From assembly GCF_051958935.1 (NCBI RefSeq), contig NZ_JBQCFP010000018.1:1-64000 (forward strand): a stretch of DNA of 64,000 nt. Direction: 5' to 3'. The position numbers were made by a program, and so were the translations under genes. The notes below the pieces were generated by a model. The model searched no databases. It saw only the letters and a list, made by a program, of their open reading frames with translations, and was not told where the DNA came from. Below, piece after piece: positions 47,879 through 57,076 of this stretch (position 1 is the first letter of the stretch; the number at the start of each line of letters is the position of its first letter). Source of the DNA: Dokdonella_A sp051958935 (GTDB lineage: Bacteria; Pseudomonadota; Gammaproteobacteria; Xanthomonadales; Rhodanobacteraceae).

Positions 47879-48588
47879 GGCGTCTCCGGCGGATGGTGCA
47901 GGTCGCGGTGATAGGCCGCGAACACGTCGTCGCGCGCGCCTTCGAGCACGCTGCGGCCGTGCTCGATCCACAGCACGCGGTCGCAGCGGTCGGCGATCTG
48001 CTTCTCGTCGTGGCTGACCAGCACGACGGTATGGCCTTCGCCCATGCGCGCACGCAACGCGGCGCCGGACTTCTCCTGGAACTCCGCATCGCCGACAGAA
48101 AGCACTTCGTCGATCAGCAGCACGTCGGGCTCGACCTGGATCGCGACCGAGAATGCGAGGCGCAGGTTCATGCCGGCCGAGTACGTCGCGATCGGCTGCT
48201 CGAAGAACTCGCCGAGCTCGGCGAACGCGCGGATCGCCGGCAGGCGCGCGACGATGTCGCGCCGGCGCAGCCCGAGCAGCAGGCCGGAGAGGATCGCGTT
48301 GTCGCGGCCGGACAGGTGCGGCACGAAACCGAGTGCGAGCGACATGAGCTGGCACGATACGCCGCTGCGCCGGATCGTGCCGCGATCGGGCGCGAGGATG
48401 CCCGCGAGCACGCGCAGCAGGGTGCTCTTGCCGGCCCCGTTGCGGCCGATCACGCCGAGGCGCTCGCCGCGGCGCAACTGCAGGCTGACGTCTTCGAGTG
48501 CCCAATAGCGGCCGCCGCCGATGCTGCGCTGCGAGCTGAAGGCGACGCCGACGCGGTCGAGTTCGATCACGACGTCGTTCACGCGCAC
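47875..48588 (-). CDS. wzt: ABC transporter ATPase for polysaccharide export (Wzt/KpsT-like)
   Basis: The 237-residue protein has Walker A (GRNGAGKST), the signature YSAGMNLRLAFSVA, Walker B (VLLIDEVLSVGD) and a switch His (VLVSHD). The N-terminal W-A-LEDVSL layout is that of Wzt/TagH/KpsT. It ends without the C-terminal carbohydrate-binding domain of long Wzt, so export should not depend on a terminal sugar cap. The start is a GTG at 48588; no in-frame ATG precedes it. Confidence 0.93.
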   Translation of the reverse strand: MRVNDVVIELDRVGVAFSSQRSIGGGRYWALEDVSLQLRRGERLGVIGRNGAGKSTLLRVLAGILAPDRGTIRRSGVSCQLMSLALGFVPHLSGRDNAILSGLLLGLRRRDIVARLPAIRAFAELGEFFEQPIATYSAGMNLRLAFSVAIQVEPDVLLIDEVLSVGDAEFQEKSGAALRARMGEGHTVVLVSHDEKQIADRCDRVLWIEHGRSVLEGARDDVFAAYHRDLHHPPETP

Positions 48589-48621
48589 CTCGCGCGGGCG
48601 GAAGCGGTTGTCGTCGTCATG

Positions 48622-49383
48622 TCAGTTGGCAAGCTTGGGGAAGCGCGGCGCGAGGCGCTGCACGAACAGCACGCCGATCGCGCAGAGCACGACCGAGATC
48701 AGCGCGACCTTGGACAGGCCGATCCAATTCGGCAGCCGCGCATGCAGGAGGATGCCCCGGGCGTCGTCCATTACCACCGCGACCGGATTGAGCGCCATGA
48801 CCCAGCGCAGGTGTTCGGGCACCCTGTCGAGCGGGAAGATGACGCCGGAGAGGAACATCACCACCATCAGCACCTGCTCGATCACGAAGCGCAGGTCCGG
48901 CACCAGCGGCACCAGCGCCGAGATGACGAAGCCGGCGCCGGCCGCGGCGAGGAAGATCGCGGCGAACACGATCGGCAGCGCCCAGTAGGCCGCGTTCGGC
49001 GGATAGCCGAGCGCCCACAGGATCGCCACCAGCAGCACGAAGATGCAGGCGAACTTGACCGTGTCCGACAGCATCGCGATGAGCGGGAACACGAGCGGCG
49101 GCAGGCGCACCTGGCGCACCATCGGCAGGCTGCCCCAGATCGCGTAGCCACCGTGGGTGATGCACGACTTCATCCACTGCCACAGCGTCATGCCGATCAG
49201 CAGGAACGGGACGTAGTCGGGGCCGCCGGTGCGCAGGATCACGTCGAACACGAGCCAGAACGCGCCCATCATCATCGCGGGCTCGAGGACCCACCAGACG
49301 AGGCCGAGGTAGCTGCGCGCGGCTTCGGCGCGCAATTCGGCGTAGGTGCTGAACAGGACGAGTTCGACGAGATGGAGACGCAT
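48622..49383 (-). CDS. wzm: ABC-2 polysaccharide export permease (Wzm/KpsM-like)
   Basis: The 253-residue inner-membrane protein has about six TMs and the family signature YLGLVWWVLEPAMMMGAFWLVFDVIL followed by VPFLLIGMTLWQWM. It pairs with the ATPase that follows 33 bases later to move lipid-linked glycan across the inner membrane. The start at 49383 (MRLHLVEL) fits the family; the longer frame to 49461 adds non-homologous residues. Confidence 0.92.
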   Translation of the reverse strand: MRLHLVELVLFSTYAELRAEAARSYLGLVWWVLEPAMMMGAFWLVFDVILRTGGPDYVPFLLIGMTLWQWMKSCITHGGYAIWGSLPMVRQVRLPPLVFPLIAMLSDTVKFACIFVLLVAILWALGYPPNAAYWALPIVFAAIFLAAAGAGFVISALVPLVPDLRFVIEQVLMVVMFLSGVIFPLDRVPEHLRWVMALNPVAVVMDDARGILLHARLPNWIGLSKVALISVVLCAIGVLFVQRLAPRFPKLAN

Positions 49384-49433
49384 CGCGGGATACGAACGGA
49401 AGGCGGCCGCGAGGATACCGGATTCGCCGCGGC

Positions 49434-50783
49434 TCAGCCCGCGCACAGGTGATCCAGCCACGGTCCTGCGAAAGCGAGAAAAAGCAGCAGCACCGCGAGC
49501 GCTGCGCCGATGGCCAGGCGCGCCGGCGTGCGGGCGATCGCGTCATCTGCGCCGGTGCGACGGAGCGAGGCGAGGAAGCTTCCGGCGAAGCCGCACAGGA
49601 TCGGCAGCAGCGGCAACAGGAAGCGGGCCTTCACGTGGATCAACGCGAACAGCGCGAGCTGGTAACCCGCGAACGCCGCGAACACGAGCATCAGCCGATC
49701 CGGCCGGCGCCGCCAGGTCGCGAGGCCGAGGGCGGCCGCCGCGAGGATCAGCGCGTGGAACGCGTCGTTGCTCCACGCCAGCGCGCGCGTGACGGCCGGC
49801 GAGGTCGCGTAGACCGACAGGTGGCCCGCGCATGCGGGACCCGGCAGCTGCGACACGAGCGGCGTCTTCGCGCTGAACAGGCGGAAGTACTGCCGCCCGA
49901 GCTGCGCGGCTGCGATCTCGACGACGCCGCGCTCGGCGACGAGCGCGCGCACCTTGTCGAGGTAGATCGCATTGCGTTGCTGCGGCGTGTCGGCACTGGC
50001 GAGGAACTCGGGCAGGGTGCGCCCGCCGAGATCGGCGACGTAGTCGCTGCGCCAGCGATCGCCGAGGCCGACCCAGAGGTTGTAGATCGAGCTGTCCGCG
50101 ATCATCGGCTTGCCGTATTCGCGCCAGCCGTGCAGCAGCGCCGGTGCGGTGACGAGGCCGATGCCGAGCACGAACGCCGCGACGATTCGCGCGGCCGCGA
50201 GCGGCCGCCGCGCCGGCACGAGCAGCAGCGCGAGCACGGGCCAGAACGGCGCCAGCAGGCTCTTGGCGAGCAGGGCGAGGCCGACGCACACGCCAGCCGC
50301 GAACGCGCGCGCGCGCAGCAGCAGGGCGAGCGCGGCAAGCAGCAGGAACAGGTGCGGCATCTCCGGCCACAGCCAGTGCGCGTAGCCGGCGATGCCCGGA
50401 TCGAGCAGGAACAGCGCTGCAGCGGTATTCGCCGCGGCGACACTGCCGCCCGCACGGCGCCAGACGTCGCGCAGCAAGGCCGCACAGGCGACGAACAGGA
50501 GGGTCTGCAGCCATTGCACGGCGTACGCGTGCACGCCGCACAGCGCGTACAGACCGGCGAGCAGCAGCGGCTGCAACGGCGGCCAGATCGTGCTCGGCAT
50601 CCATGCGCCGCCGGCGAGGACCGACAGCGCGGTCTGCTGGTAGGTCTGCTCGTCGCCGATCAGCGTCTTCGCGGCGGTACCGTAGTAGGCGTACCAGAGC
50701 AGTGCCTGCGACAGCACGAACGCAAGCACGAACACCGCGGCGAGCACGCGGCGCTGCCGCGCGGTCGCCGCATCGGTCTTCAT
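49434..50783 (-). CDS. GT39/ArnT-like polytopic glycosyltransferase
   Basis: The 449-residue membrane protein has about 11 TMs. Its N-terminal periplasmic loop holds the conserved acidic residue in TLIGDEQTYQQTA and WPPLQPLLLAGLYALCG, as in PMT/ArnT-family enzymes that use a polyprenyl-phosphate sugar donor. It likely decorates a lipid or glycan in the periplasm. Its stop lies inside the longest possible frame of the permease but not in the real gene. Confidence 0.85.
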   Translation of the reverse strand: MKTDAATARQRRVLAAVFVLAFVLSQALLWYAYYGTAAKTLIGDEQTYQQTALSVLAGGAWMPSTIWPPLQPLLLAGLYALCGVHAYAVQWLQTLLFVACAALLRDVWRRAGGSVAAANTAAALFLLDPGIAGYAHWLWPEMPHLFLLLAALALLLRARAFAAGVCVGLALLAKSLLAPFWPVLALLLVPARRPLAAARIVAAFVLGIGLVTAPALLHGWREYGKPMIADSSIYNLWVGLGDRWRSDYVADLGGRTLPEFLASADTPQQRNAIYLDKVRALVAERGVVEIAAAQLGRQYFRLFSAKTPLVSQLPGPACAGHLSVYATSPAVTRALAWSNDAFHALILAAAALGLATWRRRPDRLMLVFAAFAGYQLALFALIHVKARFLLPLLPILCGFAGSFLASLRRTGADDAIARTPARLAIGAALAVLLLFLAFAGPWLDHLCAG

Positions 50784-50805
50784 CGTGGCGCGTGCGGGAC
50801 CGGCC

Positions 50806-51345
50806 TCAGCCGTTCTTCGCGGGCTCCGTCGATGCCGCGGCGGCGCCTGCGCGCGCACGCACCTTCGGCGGAGCACGGAAGGTCGGCGTGAACTTCTCGT
50901 GCGAACCGCTCGTCGTGATGCCCTCGACGTAGTACCAGTATTCCTTGCACGGGTCGATCGTGTCGTCGCGGAACTCGTACTTGTGGGTTTCGTCCGAGGT
51001 GCCCGCGCCGAGGATCGGTTCCTTGGTCAGCTTGGTGAATTCGCCCTTCTCGCTGTCACCGCGAAAGACGTCGAAACCGAAGTTGTTCTGCTCGCTCGCG
51101 GTGGTCCAGCGCGCGGTATTGGCGATGCGCTGATCGGGCGGGAGCTTGGACTGGTCGCCGCAATCGCCTTCGGGAATTTCCTTGGGTGGCGCGGCGGGTG
51201 CCGCGGCGGTCGAGTCGGCGGGCTTGGGCGCCGCAGCCGGTGCAGCCGGCTTGGGGGGCGTCGCCGTCGGCGCGGCCTGTTCCGGCGAGGGGCTGCACGC
51301 GCACAACGCGGCGGCGACGAGGGCGGTAAGGGCGAGCTGACGCAT
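50806..51345 (-). CDS. lipoprotein with a single fibronectin-III-like domain
   Basis: The 179-residue protein has lipobox LCAC, then a Pro/Ala-rich spacer (about residues 20-60) and a small beta domain (RWTTASEQNNFGFDVFRG, EYWYYVEGITTSGS) with a cysteine pair. The pattern resembles a fibronectin type III repeat. It is divergent from the transglutaminase-like gene with 29 bases between starts, so the two probably share control. Confidence 0.72.
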   Translation of the reverse strand: MRQLALTALVAAALCACSPSPEQAAPTATPPKPAAPAAAPKPADSTAAAPAAPPKEIPEGDCGDQSKLPPDQRIANTARWTTASEQNNFGFDVFRGDSEKGEFTKLTKEPILGAGTSDETHKYEFRDDTIDPCKEYWYYVEGITTSGSHEKFTPTFRAPPKVRARAGAAAASTEPAKNG

Positions 51346-51374
51346 GCGGAACTCCCTGGGTTCGAGGCTGGACA

Positions 51375-52559
51375 ATGGCCGGCGCCGGCAACGATAGTCG
51401 GCGGATGCGTCCACTGGCAACCGCACCTTGCAGCCGGCCGTTCCGCGCGCTGGCCGGCGCCGGCGTGCTCGTACTTCTCTTCGCCACCGGCCCCGCCCGC
51501 GCGTTCGACTGGCAGGTCGACGTGACGCCCGCGGGAGAACTCTTCCCGGCCTTGCAGCTTTCGCAGTCGCCGCGCCCGCGCGCCGACGGCGTCGGGGACG
51601 GTGATGGCCTGGTCAGTGTGCGCGTGCGCGGCGACGACCTGCCGCGCCGGCTGAAGCTGCGCATCGACACGCCCGGCCTGCTGCGCCCGGTCGAGCTCGA
51701 AACGCGCATTGGCGCGGGTCAGCGCGCCATCGACCTGCATCCGCGGCTCGAGTGGGATACGACCTGGCTGCGTTCGCTCGATGCCACGCGCAGCCAGCCG
51801 ATGCGCCTCGCACTGGAGGCGGACGGCGCCACCCAGACGCGCCGCGTCGACGTGCGCGTGCATGCACTCGACGATGCGCCGTATTTCGTGCGCGAAGGAC
51901 GCGACCGCGTCGACCTCGGCTGGGCGTTCGCCGGCTATGTCGATCCGAACGATCCGGTCGTCGACGAGATCCTCGCGGACGCCCGCGCATCCGACGCCGG
52001 CTTCGAGCGCGGCAGCGACCTGCACCGGGTCGGCGCGGTGTGGGCAGCGCTGGAGCGACGCGGGCTGCGCTACGACGCGGGCGATCCGGCGCTCAGTCGC
52101 GGGCCGGTCGTCTGGAGCCAGCGCGTGCGCCTGCCCGCCGCGGTGTGGCGCGACCGGCGTGCGAACTGCATCGACAGCAGCGTGCTCATCGCCGCCGTGC
52201 TCGAACGACTCGGCATGCGTGCGCTGATCGTGCTCGTCCCCGGCCATGCCTGCGTCGGCTATCGCACCGGCGCGGGCGCGCAATACTTCGAGACGACGCT
52301 GCTCGGCGCCGTGCGCGGCCGCGACGGCGGGCGCGCAGCGACGAATTTCGCCGCGGCACGCGCGGCCGGTCACGCGCGCTGGCAACGCGTCGCCGCGCGG
52401 CTGGACGGCCGCCACGGGCCCGACTATGCGCTCATCGATATCGGCACCGCACGCGCGTATGGCATCATTCCGATCGGCGCCGGGGAGCGCGCCAGCCGAC
52501 CTTCACCCGAGGCCACACCGGCGCCCGCCGGATCCTCCCGACAGCGCGGGTTGCCGTGA
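51375..52559 (+). CDS. exported transglutaminase-like protein
   Basis: The 394-residue protein (or 384 if ATG 51405 is used) has a signal peptide ending at ARAFDW, an N-terminal beta region of about 150 residues, and a transglutaminase/cysteine-protease core: RRANCIDSSVLIAAVLERLGMRALIVLVPGHACVGY supplies Cys and His, with an Asp in the DYALIDIGTARAYG strand as the third residue. It probably acts on periplasmic or surface proteins or peptidoglycan. The next gene overlaps by 4 bases (GTGA). Confidence 0.83.
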   Translation: MAGAGNDSRRMRPLATAPCSRPFRALAGAGVLVLLFATGPARAFDWQVDVTPAGELFPALQLSQSPRPRADGVGDGDGLVSVRVRGDDLPRRLKLRIDTPGLLRPVELETRIGAGQRAIDLHPRLEWDTTWLRSLDATRSQPMRLALEADGATQTRRVDVRVHALDDAPYFVREGRDRVDLGWAFAGYVDPNDPVVDEILADARASDAGFERGSDLHRVGAVWAALERRGLRYDAGDPALSRGPVVWSQRVRLPAAVWRDRRANCIDSSVLIAAVLERLGMRALIVLVPGHACVGYRTGAGAQYFETTLLGAVRGRDGGRAATNFAAARAAGHARWQRVAARLDGRHGPDYALIDIGTARAYGIIPIGAGERASRPSPEATPAPAGSSRQRGLP

Positions 52560-53905
52560 ATTCCGATCGCAACGACGAACAGCTCGAGCAGGTGCGGAGC
52601 GAAATCCGTGCCGCCGCCGCGACCCTGCGCGACCGTCCACGCCTGGCCCCGTCGCCGCCCGCGCAGCCGGCGGGCGCCGACGGCGTCGAGCCCGCCCGCC
52701 GCCATTACCGGATCGCCGAACTCACCGACCCGCCGTATCACGCCTTCGTCGAGCACGCCTTCCGGGCCCTGCTCAAGCGCGCACCGACGCCGTCGGAAGC
52801 CTCTGCCCAGCACGACCTGCTCGGTCGCGGCGCGAGCAAGGCCGAGGTGCTCGGCAACCTGCGCTGGTCCGCCGAAGGCCGCCGCACGAACGTCGCGGTC
52901 ACGGGGCTGCTGCCGCGCTACCTGCTCGCCAAGCTCGGTCGCGTGCCGGTGCTCGGCTACCTCGTCCAATGGGGCCTCGCGCTCGCCGCGCTGCCGATGC
53001 TCGCGCGCCAGCTGCGCGCGGCCGACGCCGCGATGTCGGCCGGCGACGCCGCGCTCGGCGCGCGCATCGGCGCGCTCGCGTCGCGTGGCGACGCCGCGCA
53101 CGAGCGCATCGATGACCTGCGCCGGCTCGTGCACGAACTCGGCCTCGCGCGCGACGAGCTCATCCGCACCCTCAACACGATCGACGAAGGCCTGCGCGCA
53201 CGCGCATCCGCGGCCGAAGTCGCGCTCGACGGCCTGGCGCGGCGGCATCGGGAACTGGAAGGCGTGCGCCGGGACGAACTCGAGTTCGTCCGGCGGCGCG
53301 TACATGCGATGAATCGCTGGTTCGAGGCGCTGCAAGGCGCGCTCGCCGAGGTCGAAGCGGTCGCCGGCCAACGTGCCGACGGCCTGCGCGCGTTCGAAAC
53401 CCGTACTGCGGCGTCGCTCGCGAGCGACGCCGCGCGCGCGGCGCGCGTCGACCACTGGCTCGATGCGCTCGGGCCGGGACTTGCGGCGGTCGCGACGATC
53501 GGCGACGACGCCGACTGGCAGGCACGCTGCGCCGCACGCGGGATCGCCGCGATATCGCTCGGATCCACGCGCGCGGGCGATGGCCCGATGCTGCGCGACG
53601 CGCTCGCGCGCGTCGAGGACGCTGGCCTCGCGGCCGTGGTGGTGCCCGCGCTGCCGGCGCTGCTGCGCGCGATGGCCGCCGACGAGTTCATCGACGCCAC
53701 GACGCGCATCCTGCGGCCCGACGGCCACCTGCTGGTCGGCTTCGCCGCCGAACCCGTGCTCGCCGCAGCACTCGCCGGCGACACGCCGCCGCCCGCGCAA
53801 CCGGTCGCGCTCGCTGCCGCGCTCGCCGGCGCCGGCTATGCGACGCGACGTGTCGATGCCGCCGACGGGACGCCCGCGCTGCTCGCGTGGAGACCGTCGC
53901 AGTGA
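52556..53905 (+). CDS. DUF4214 / coiled-coil protein of the polysaccharide locus
   Basis: The 449-residue protein starts with GTG. Residues about 60-115 look like DUF4214 (YHAFVEHAFRALLKRAPTPSEASAQHDLLGRGASKAEVLGNLRWSAEG), followed by a hydrophobic helix, then about 150 residues of coiled coil (DDLRRLVHELGLARDELIRTLNTIDEGL), and a C-terminal Rossmann-like part that looks like a methyltransferase remnant. Coiled-coil proteins of this kind can act as glycan length rulers (as WbdD does); here that is inferred. Confidence 0.68.
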   Translation: MNSDRNDEQLEQVRSEIRAAAATLRDRPRLAPSPPAQPAGADGVEPARRHYRIAELTDPPYHAFVEHAFRALLKRAPTPSEASAQHDLLGRGASKAEVLGNLRWSAEGRRTNVAVTGLLPRYLLAKLGRVPVLGYLVQWGLALAALPMLARQLRAADAAMSAGDAALGARIGALASRGDAAHERIDDLRRLVHELGLARDELIRTLNTIDEGLRARASAAEVALDGLARRHRELEGVRRDELEFVRRRVHAMNRWFEALQGALAEVEAVAGQRADGLRAFETRTAASLASDAARAARVDHWLDALGPGLAAVATIGDDADWQARCAARGIAAISLGSTRAGDGPMLRDALARVEDAGLAAVVVPALPALLRAMAADEFIDATTRILRPDGHLLVGFAAEPVLAAALAGDTPPPAQPVALAAALAGAGYATRRVDAADGTPALLAWRPSQ

Positions 53906-54480
53906 TGGACGCGCTCGCTGCCCTCGCCGCGGCGTCGCGCCGCCTGCGCACCCGGGTTCCCGATGACGCCTTCCTGCGAAGCTGGCAGACGCCCTCGACC
54001 GTGTGGGTGGCCAGCTGCGACGCCGCGGGTGTCGACGTCCTCCTCGATGCGTTCGACGCGTGCCTCTCGCATTGCGATGCGGCGGCGCGCCTGATCGTGT
54101 TTCCGCCGCAGGCCGAGGCGGTGGCCGCCGCGGCGGCGCGGCGCGGCATCGGCGCACACGTGCAGGGCGTGGACGACGCGCCTGCCCTGCGCAAGGCGGC
54201 CCTGCTCGCGGCCGATGCGCTGGTCGTGTGCGGCGGCAACGGTGCCGTCACGCTCGACGCACTGGCGCTCGGTACCCCGGTCACCGGGACCGACGGCGAT
54301 GGCGATGCGCGCGCCGGCGGCGACGCCGTGCTGCTCTGGCCTGCGCACGAACGCGCCGCCGAGCTGATCGCGGGCACGGTCGAGCGCCTGCGCGCCGACG
54401 CGTCGCTGCGCGCGCTGCTGCGTGCACGCGGCAACGCACGCCTGTCGCGCCTCGCCGTTACTGCAGGCGGGTCCGCATGA
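53905..54480 (+). CDS. glycosyltransferase C-terminal-half-like protein
   Basis: The 191-residue protein resembles the donor-binding half of a GT-B enzyme (LLAADALVVCGGNGAVTLDALALGTPVTGTD), but the catalytic E-x7-E is not evident and there is no full N-terminal domain. The ATG overlaps the upstream TGA (TGATG), so it is coupled. It may be a decayed or split transferase or an accessory subunit. Confidence 0.6.
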   Translation: MDALAALAAASRRLRTRVPDDAFLRSWQTPSTVWVASCDAAGVDVLLDAFDACLSHCDAAARLIVFPPQAEAVAAAAARRGIGAHVQGVDDAPALRKAALLAADALVVCGGNGAVTLDALALGTPVTGTDGDGDARAGGDAVLLWPAHERAAELIAGTVERLRADASLRALLRARGNARLSRLAVTAGGSA

Positions 54481-55670
54481 CGCGCATCGCGATCGTCGTG
54501 CAGCGCTGCGACGAATCCGTCGTCGGCGGCTCGGAGGCGCTCGCCTGGCAGTACGCGCGGCTGCTGTCGGACCGCTTCGAGGTCGAGGTGCTGAGCTCGA
54601 CCGCGGTCGACTACGTCAGCTGGCGCGACGAACTGCCCGTGGGCGTGCATCTGCGCGACGGCATCCCGGTGCGCCGTTTCCCCGTGGCGCTCGAACGCGG
54701 GCCGTACTGGTACGGCCTGCACCAGCGCATGATGCTCGAAGTGCAACCGTTCGCCGCGCCGCGCGACGGCACGCCGCTCGCGTGGCGCGAGGCGCTGCAG
54801 GACGAATACGTGCGCTTCCAGGGGCCGTGTTGCCCCGAGCTCGACGACTGGCTGCGCGATCGCCACCACGACTACGCCGCCGTGCTGTTCTGCACATACC
54901 TCTACCCGACCACGTACTTCGGCATCGCCGAGGTGCCGCCGCACAAGACGCTGTTCGTGCCGACCCTGCACGATGAGCCGACGGCGTACCTGCCAGCGTT
55001 CGCGCAGCGCTATGCCACGCACCGCAACCGCATCTGGCTGACCGCGGCCGAACAGCGCACGGCCGCGCGCGTGTGGGGCTACGACGAGGGCGAAGTGATC
55101 GGCATGGCGGTCGAACACAGTGAATCGGCGACGCCCGCATCGCGCGCGCGGCCGTACCTGCTGTACTGCGGCCGCATCGAGGCGGGCAAGGGCTGCGACG
55201 AACTCGTGCGCGCGATGGGGCACGTCGCCGATCGCGGCCTCGACCTCGTGCTGACCGGGGTCGACAACATGGGCCTGCCGCGGCAACCGTGGATCGAGTA
55301 CCTCGGCTTCGTCGACGAGCGCCGCAAGTTCGAGCTCATGGCCGGCGCGACCGCCTTCGTGTTGCCGTCGCAGTACGAGAGCTTCAGCATCGTCACGCTC
55401 GAGGCGATGGCGCAGCGCGCGCCGGTGCTCGTCAACGGCCGCTGCGACGTCATGCGCGAGCACATCGAACGCTCCGGCGCAGGGTTCCACTATGACGGCA
55501 TCGACGACATGGTCGCGAAGATCGGCCGACTCGCCGCACTCGATCCCGGGGAGCGCGCGCGCATCGGCGCGGCCGGGCGCGAGTACGTGCTCGCCAACTA
55601 TCGCGAAGAGCACGTGCGCGCGCGCCTGGTCGGGCAGGTCGAACGCGTGATCGGCGCGGCGGCGGGCTGA
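54477..55670 (+). CDS. GT4-family glycosyltransferase
   Basis: The 397-residue GT-B protein opens with QRCDESVVGGSEALAWQYARLL. The C-terminal half has YLLYCGRIEAGKGCDELVRAM and the donor motif LPSQYESFSIVTLEAMAQRAPVLVNG (E-x7-E). Its ATG overlaps the upstream stop by 4 bases, in a run of four tightly packed transferase genes. Confidence 0.92.
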   Translation: MTRIAIVVQRCDESVVGGSEALAWQYARLLSDRFEVEVLSSTAVDYVSWRDELPVGVHLRDGIPVRRFPVALERGPYWYGLHQRMMLEVQPFAAPRDGTPLAWREALQDEYVRFQGPCCPELDDWLRDRHHDYAAVLFCTYLYPTTYFGIAEVPPHKTLFVPTLHDEPTAYLPAFAQRYATHRNRIWLTAAEQRTAARVWGYDEGEVIGMAVEHSESATPASRARPYLLYCGRIEAGKGCDELVRAMGHVADRGLDLVLTGVDNMGLPRQPWIEYLGFVDERRKFELMAGATAFVLPSQYESFSIVTLEAMAQRAPVLVNGRCDVMREHIERSGAGFHYDGIDDMVAKIGRLAALDPGERARIGAAGREYVLANYREEHVRARLVGQVERVIGAAAG

Positions 55671-55672
55671 CC

Positions 55673-57076
55673 ATGGCACGGCTCTTCATCGACCTCACCA
55701 CGAGCATCCGCTGGCGCCGCCCACCGGTCGGCATCGTGCGCGTCGAGCGTGAATTCGCCCGCCATTGCCTGCTGCACGAGCCGGCGACCGTGTTCTGCGA
55801 GATCGACGCGGCGGGCGAGTATCGCCAGATCGAACCCGCGCATGCGCGCATGATCCTCGACGACGGCTGGTGCCGCGCCGAGCCGGTCGCGCCGATCGGC
55901 GCGCAAGCCGCGGCCGCGCCGCCGCCGGTGCGCGGCCGCGTGCAGCGCCTGTTCGACTGGCTCGCAGCGCGCGGGCCCAAGCTCGTGCCTGCCGCCGCAT
56001 ATCCGCTGCTTCGCGACCTCGGCCGCGTGCTCGCCGACCATCACGCCGCGTTCGTGCGCCATCGCGCGACCCGCAAGGCGCTGCGCGAGGCGGCCCCCGA
56101 GCCCGAGCCCGCGCCCACACCGCAGACCGGCGTCGCGCCGTGCATCGAACCCACGCCGCAGGACCTGTTCTTCTCGATCGGCCTGCAGTGGCACCACGGC
56201 GCGATCCACGCCTGGCGGCTGAAACAACGCACGGGCGTGCGCGTGGTCGAGGCCTGCTACGACACGATCCCGATCGACTACCCCGAATATGCGGGCAGCG
56301 CGAAACAGCCGTTCGCCGAGCATTTCACGACGATCGGGCACACCGCCGACGTCGTGTTCGCGATCTCCGATACCTCGAAGGCGGATCTCGCCGCGTTCTA
56401 CCGGCGCGTCGGCCTGTTCGACGTGCCGCCCATCCGCACCGTGCATCTGGCCACGCCCGAAGTGCATCGCGACGCCGACATCGCCGCGCTCGCCGACGAC
56501 GAACGCGCGGCACTGACCGCGCTCGGCGTGCGTGACTACGTGCTGTACGTGAGCACGTTCGAGACGCGCAAGAACCATCGCATCCTGCTGCAGGTGTGGA
56601 AGGAACTGCATCGATGCCGCGGCGAGGCCTGCCCGACGCTCGTCGTGGTCGGCATGTTCGGTTGGGGCGTCAACGACCTGTGGGCCGAGATGCAGGCGAG
56701 CGAAGTCTGGGAAGCCGGGCGCATCGTCATGCTGCATCACGTGTCGGATGCGCTGCTCGCGCACCTCTACCGCGGCTGCGCGTTCACCGTGTTCCCGTCG
56801 GTATACGAGGGCTGGGGCCTCGCGGCGACCGAGAGCCTCGCCTACGGCAAGCTCGCGATCGTTTCCGACGCTCCGGCACTGCGCGAGGCGACGCAGGGGC
56901 TGTGCCCGGCGATCCATCCGTTCGATTTCCCGCGCTGGCTCGCGGCGATCACGCACTATCTCGACGACCCTTCCGCGCGTGGCGAGGCGGAATCGCGCAT
57001 CCGCGCGACGTACGTGCCGCGGCACTGGAGCGATTTCGCGGCGGACCTCCTCGTCGCGGCGAGGGCCGAACCGTGA
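55673..57076 (+). CDS. GT4-family glycosyltransferase
   Basis: The 467-residue GT-B protein has an N-terminus (DLTTSIRWRRPPVGIVRVEREFARH) of the kind seen in large GT4 enzymes of O-antigen clusters. Donor-side motifs are LYVSTFETRKNHRILLQVWKEL and FPSVYEGWGLAATESLAYGKLAIVSD. A Pro-rich linker lies at about residues 140-160. It starts 2 bases after the previous gene. Confidence 0.92.
   Translation: MARLFIDLTTSIRWRRPPVGIVRVEREFARHCLLHEPATVFCEIDAAGEYRQIEPAHARMILDDGWCRAEPVAPIGAQAAAAPPPVRGRVQRLFDWLAARGPKLVPAAAYPLLRDLGRVLADHHAAFVRHRATRKALREAAPEPEPAPTPQTGVAPCIEPTPQDLFFSIGLQWHHGAIHAWRLKQRTGVRVVEACYDTIPIDYPEYAGSAKQPFAEHFTTIGHTADVVFAISDTSKADLAAFYRRVGLFDVPPIRTVHLATPEVHRDADIAALADDERAALTALGVRDYVLYVSTFETRKNHRILLQVWKELHRCRGEACPTLVVVGMFGWGVNDLWAEMQASEVWEAGRIVMLHHVSDALLAHLYRGCAFTVFPSVYEGWGLAATESLAYGKLAIVSDAPALREATQGLCPAIHPFDFPRWLAAITHYLDDPSARGEAESRIRATYVPRHWSDFAADLLVAARAEP

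Noticed and set aside
44179..49452. A 1757-codon open frame on the plus strand
   Set aside because: It lies antisense to five well-supported glycan genes, has Arg/Ala/Glu-rich sequence with no domain, and arises from codon bias in GC-rich DNA.
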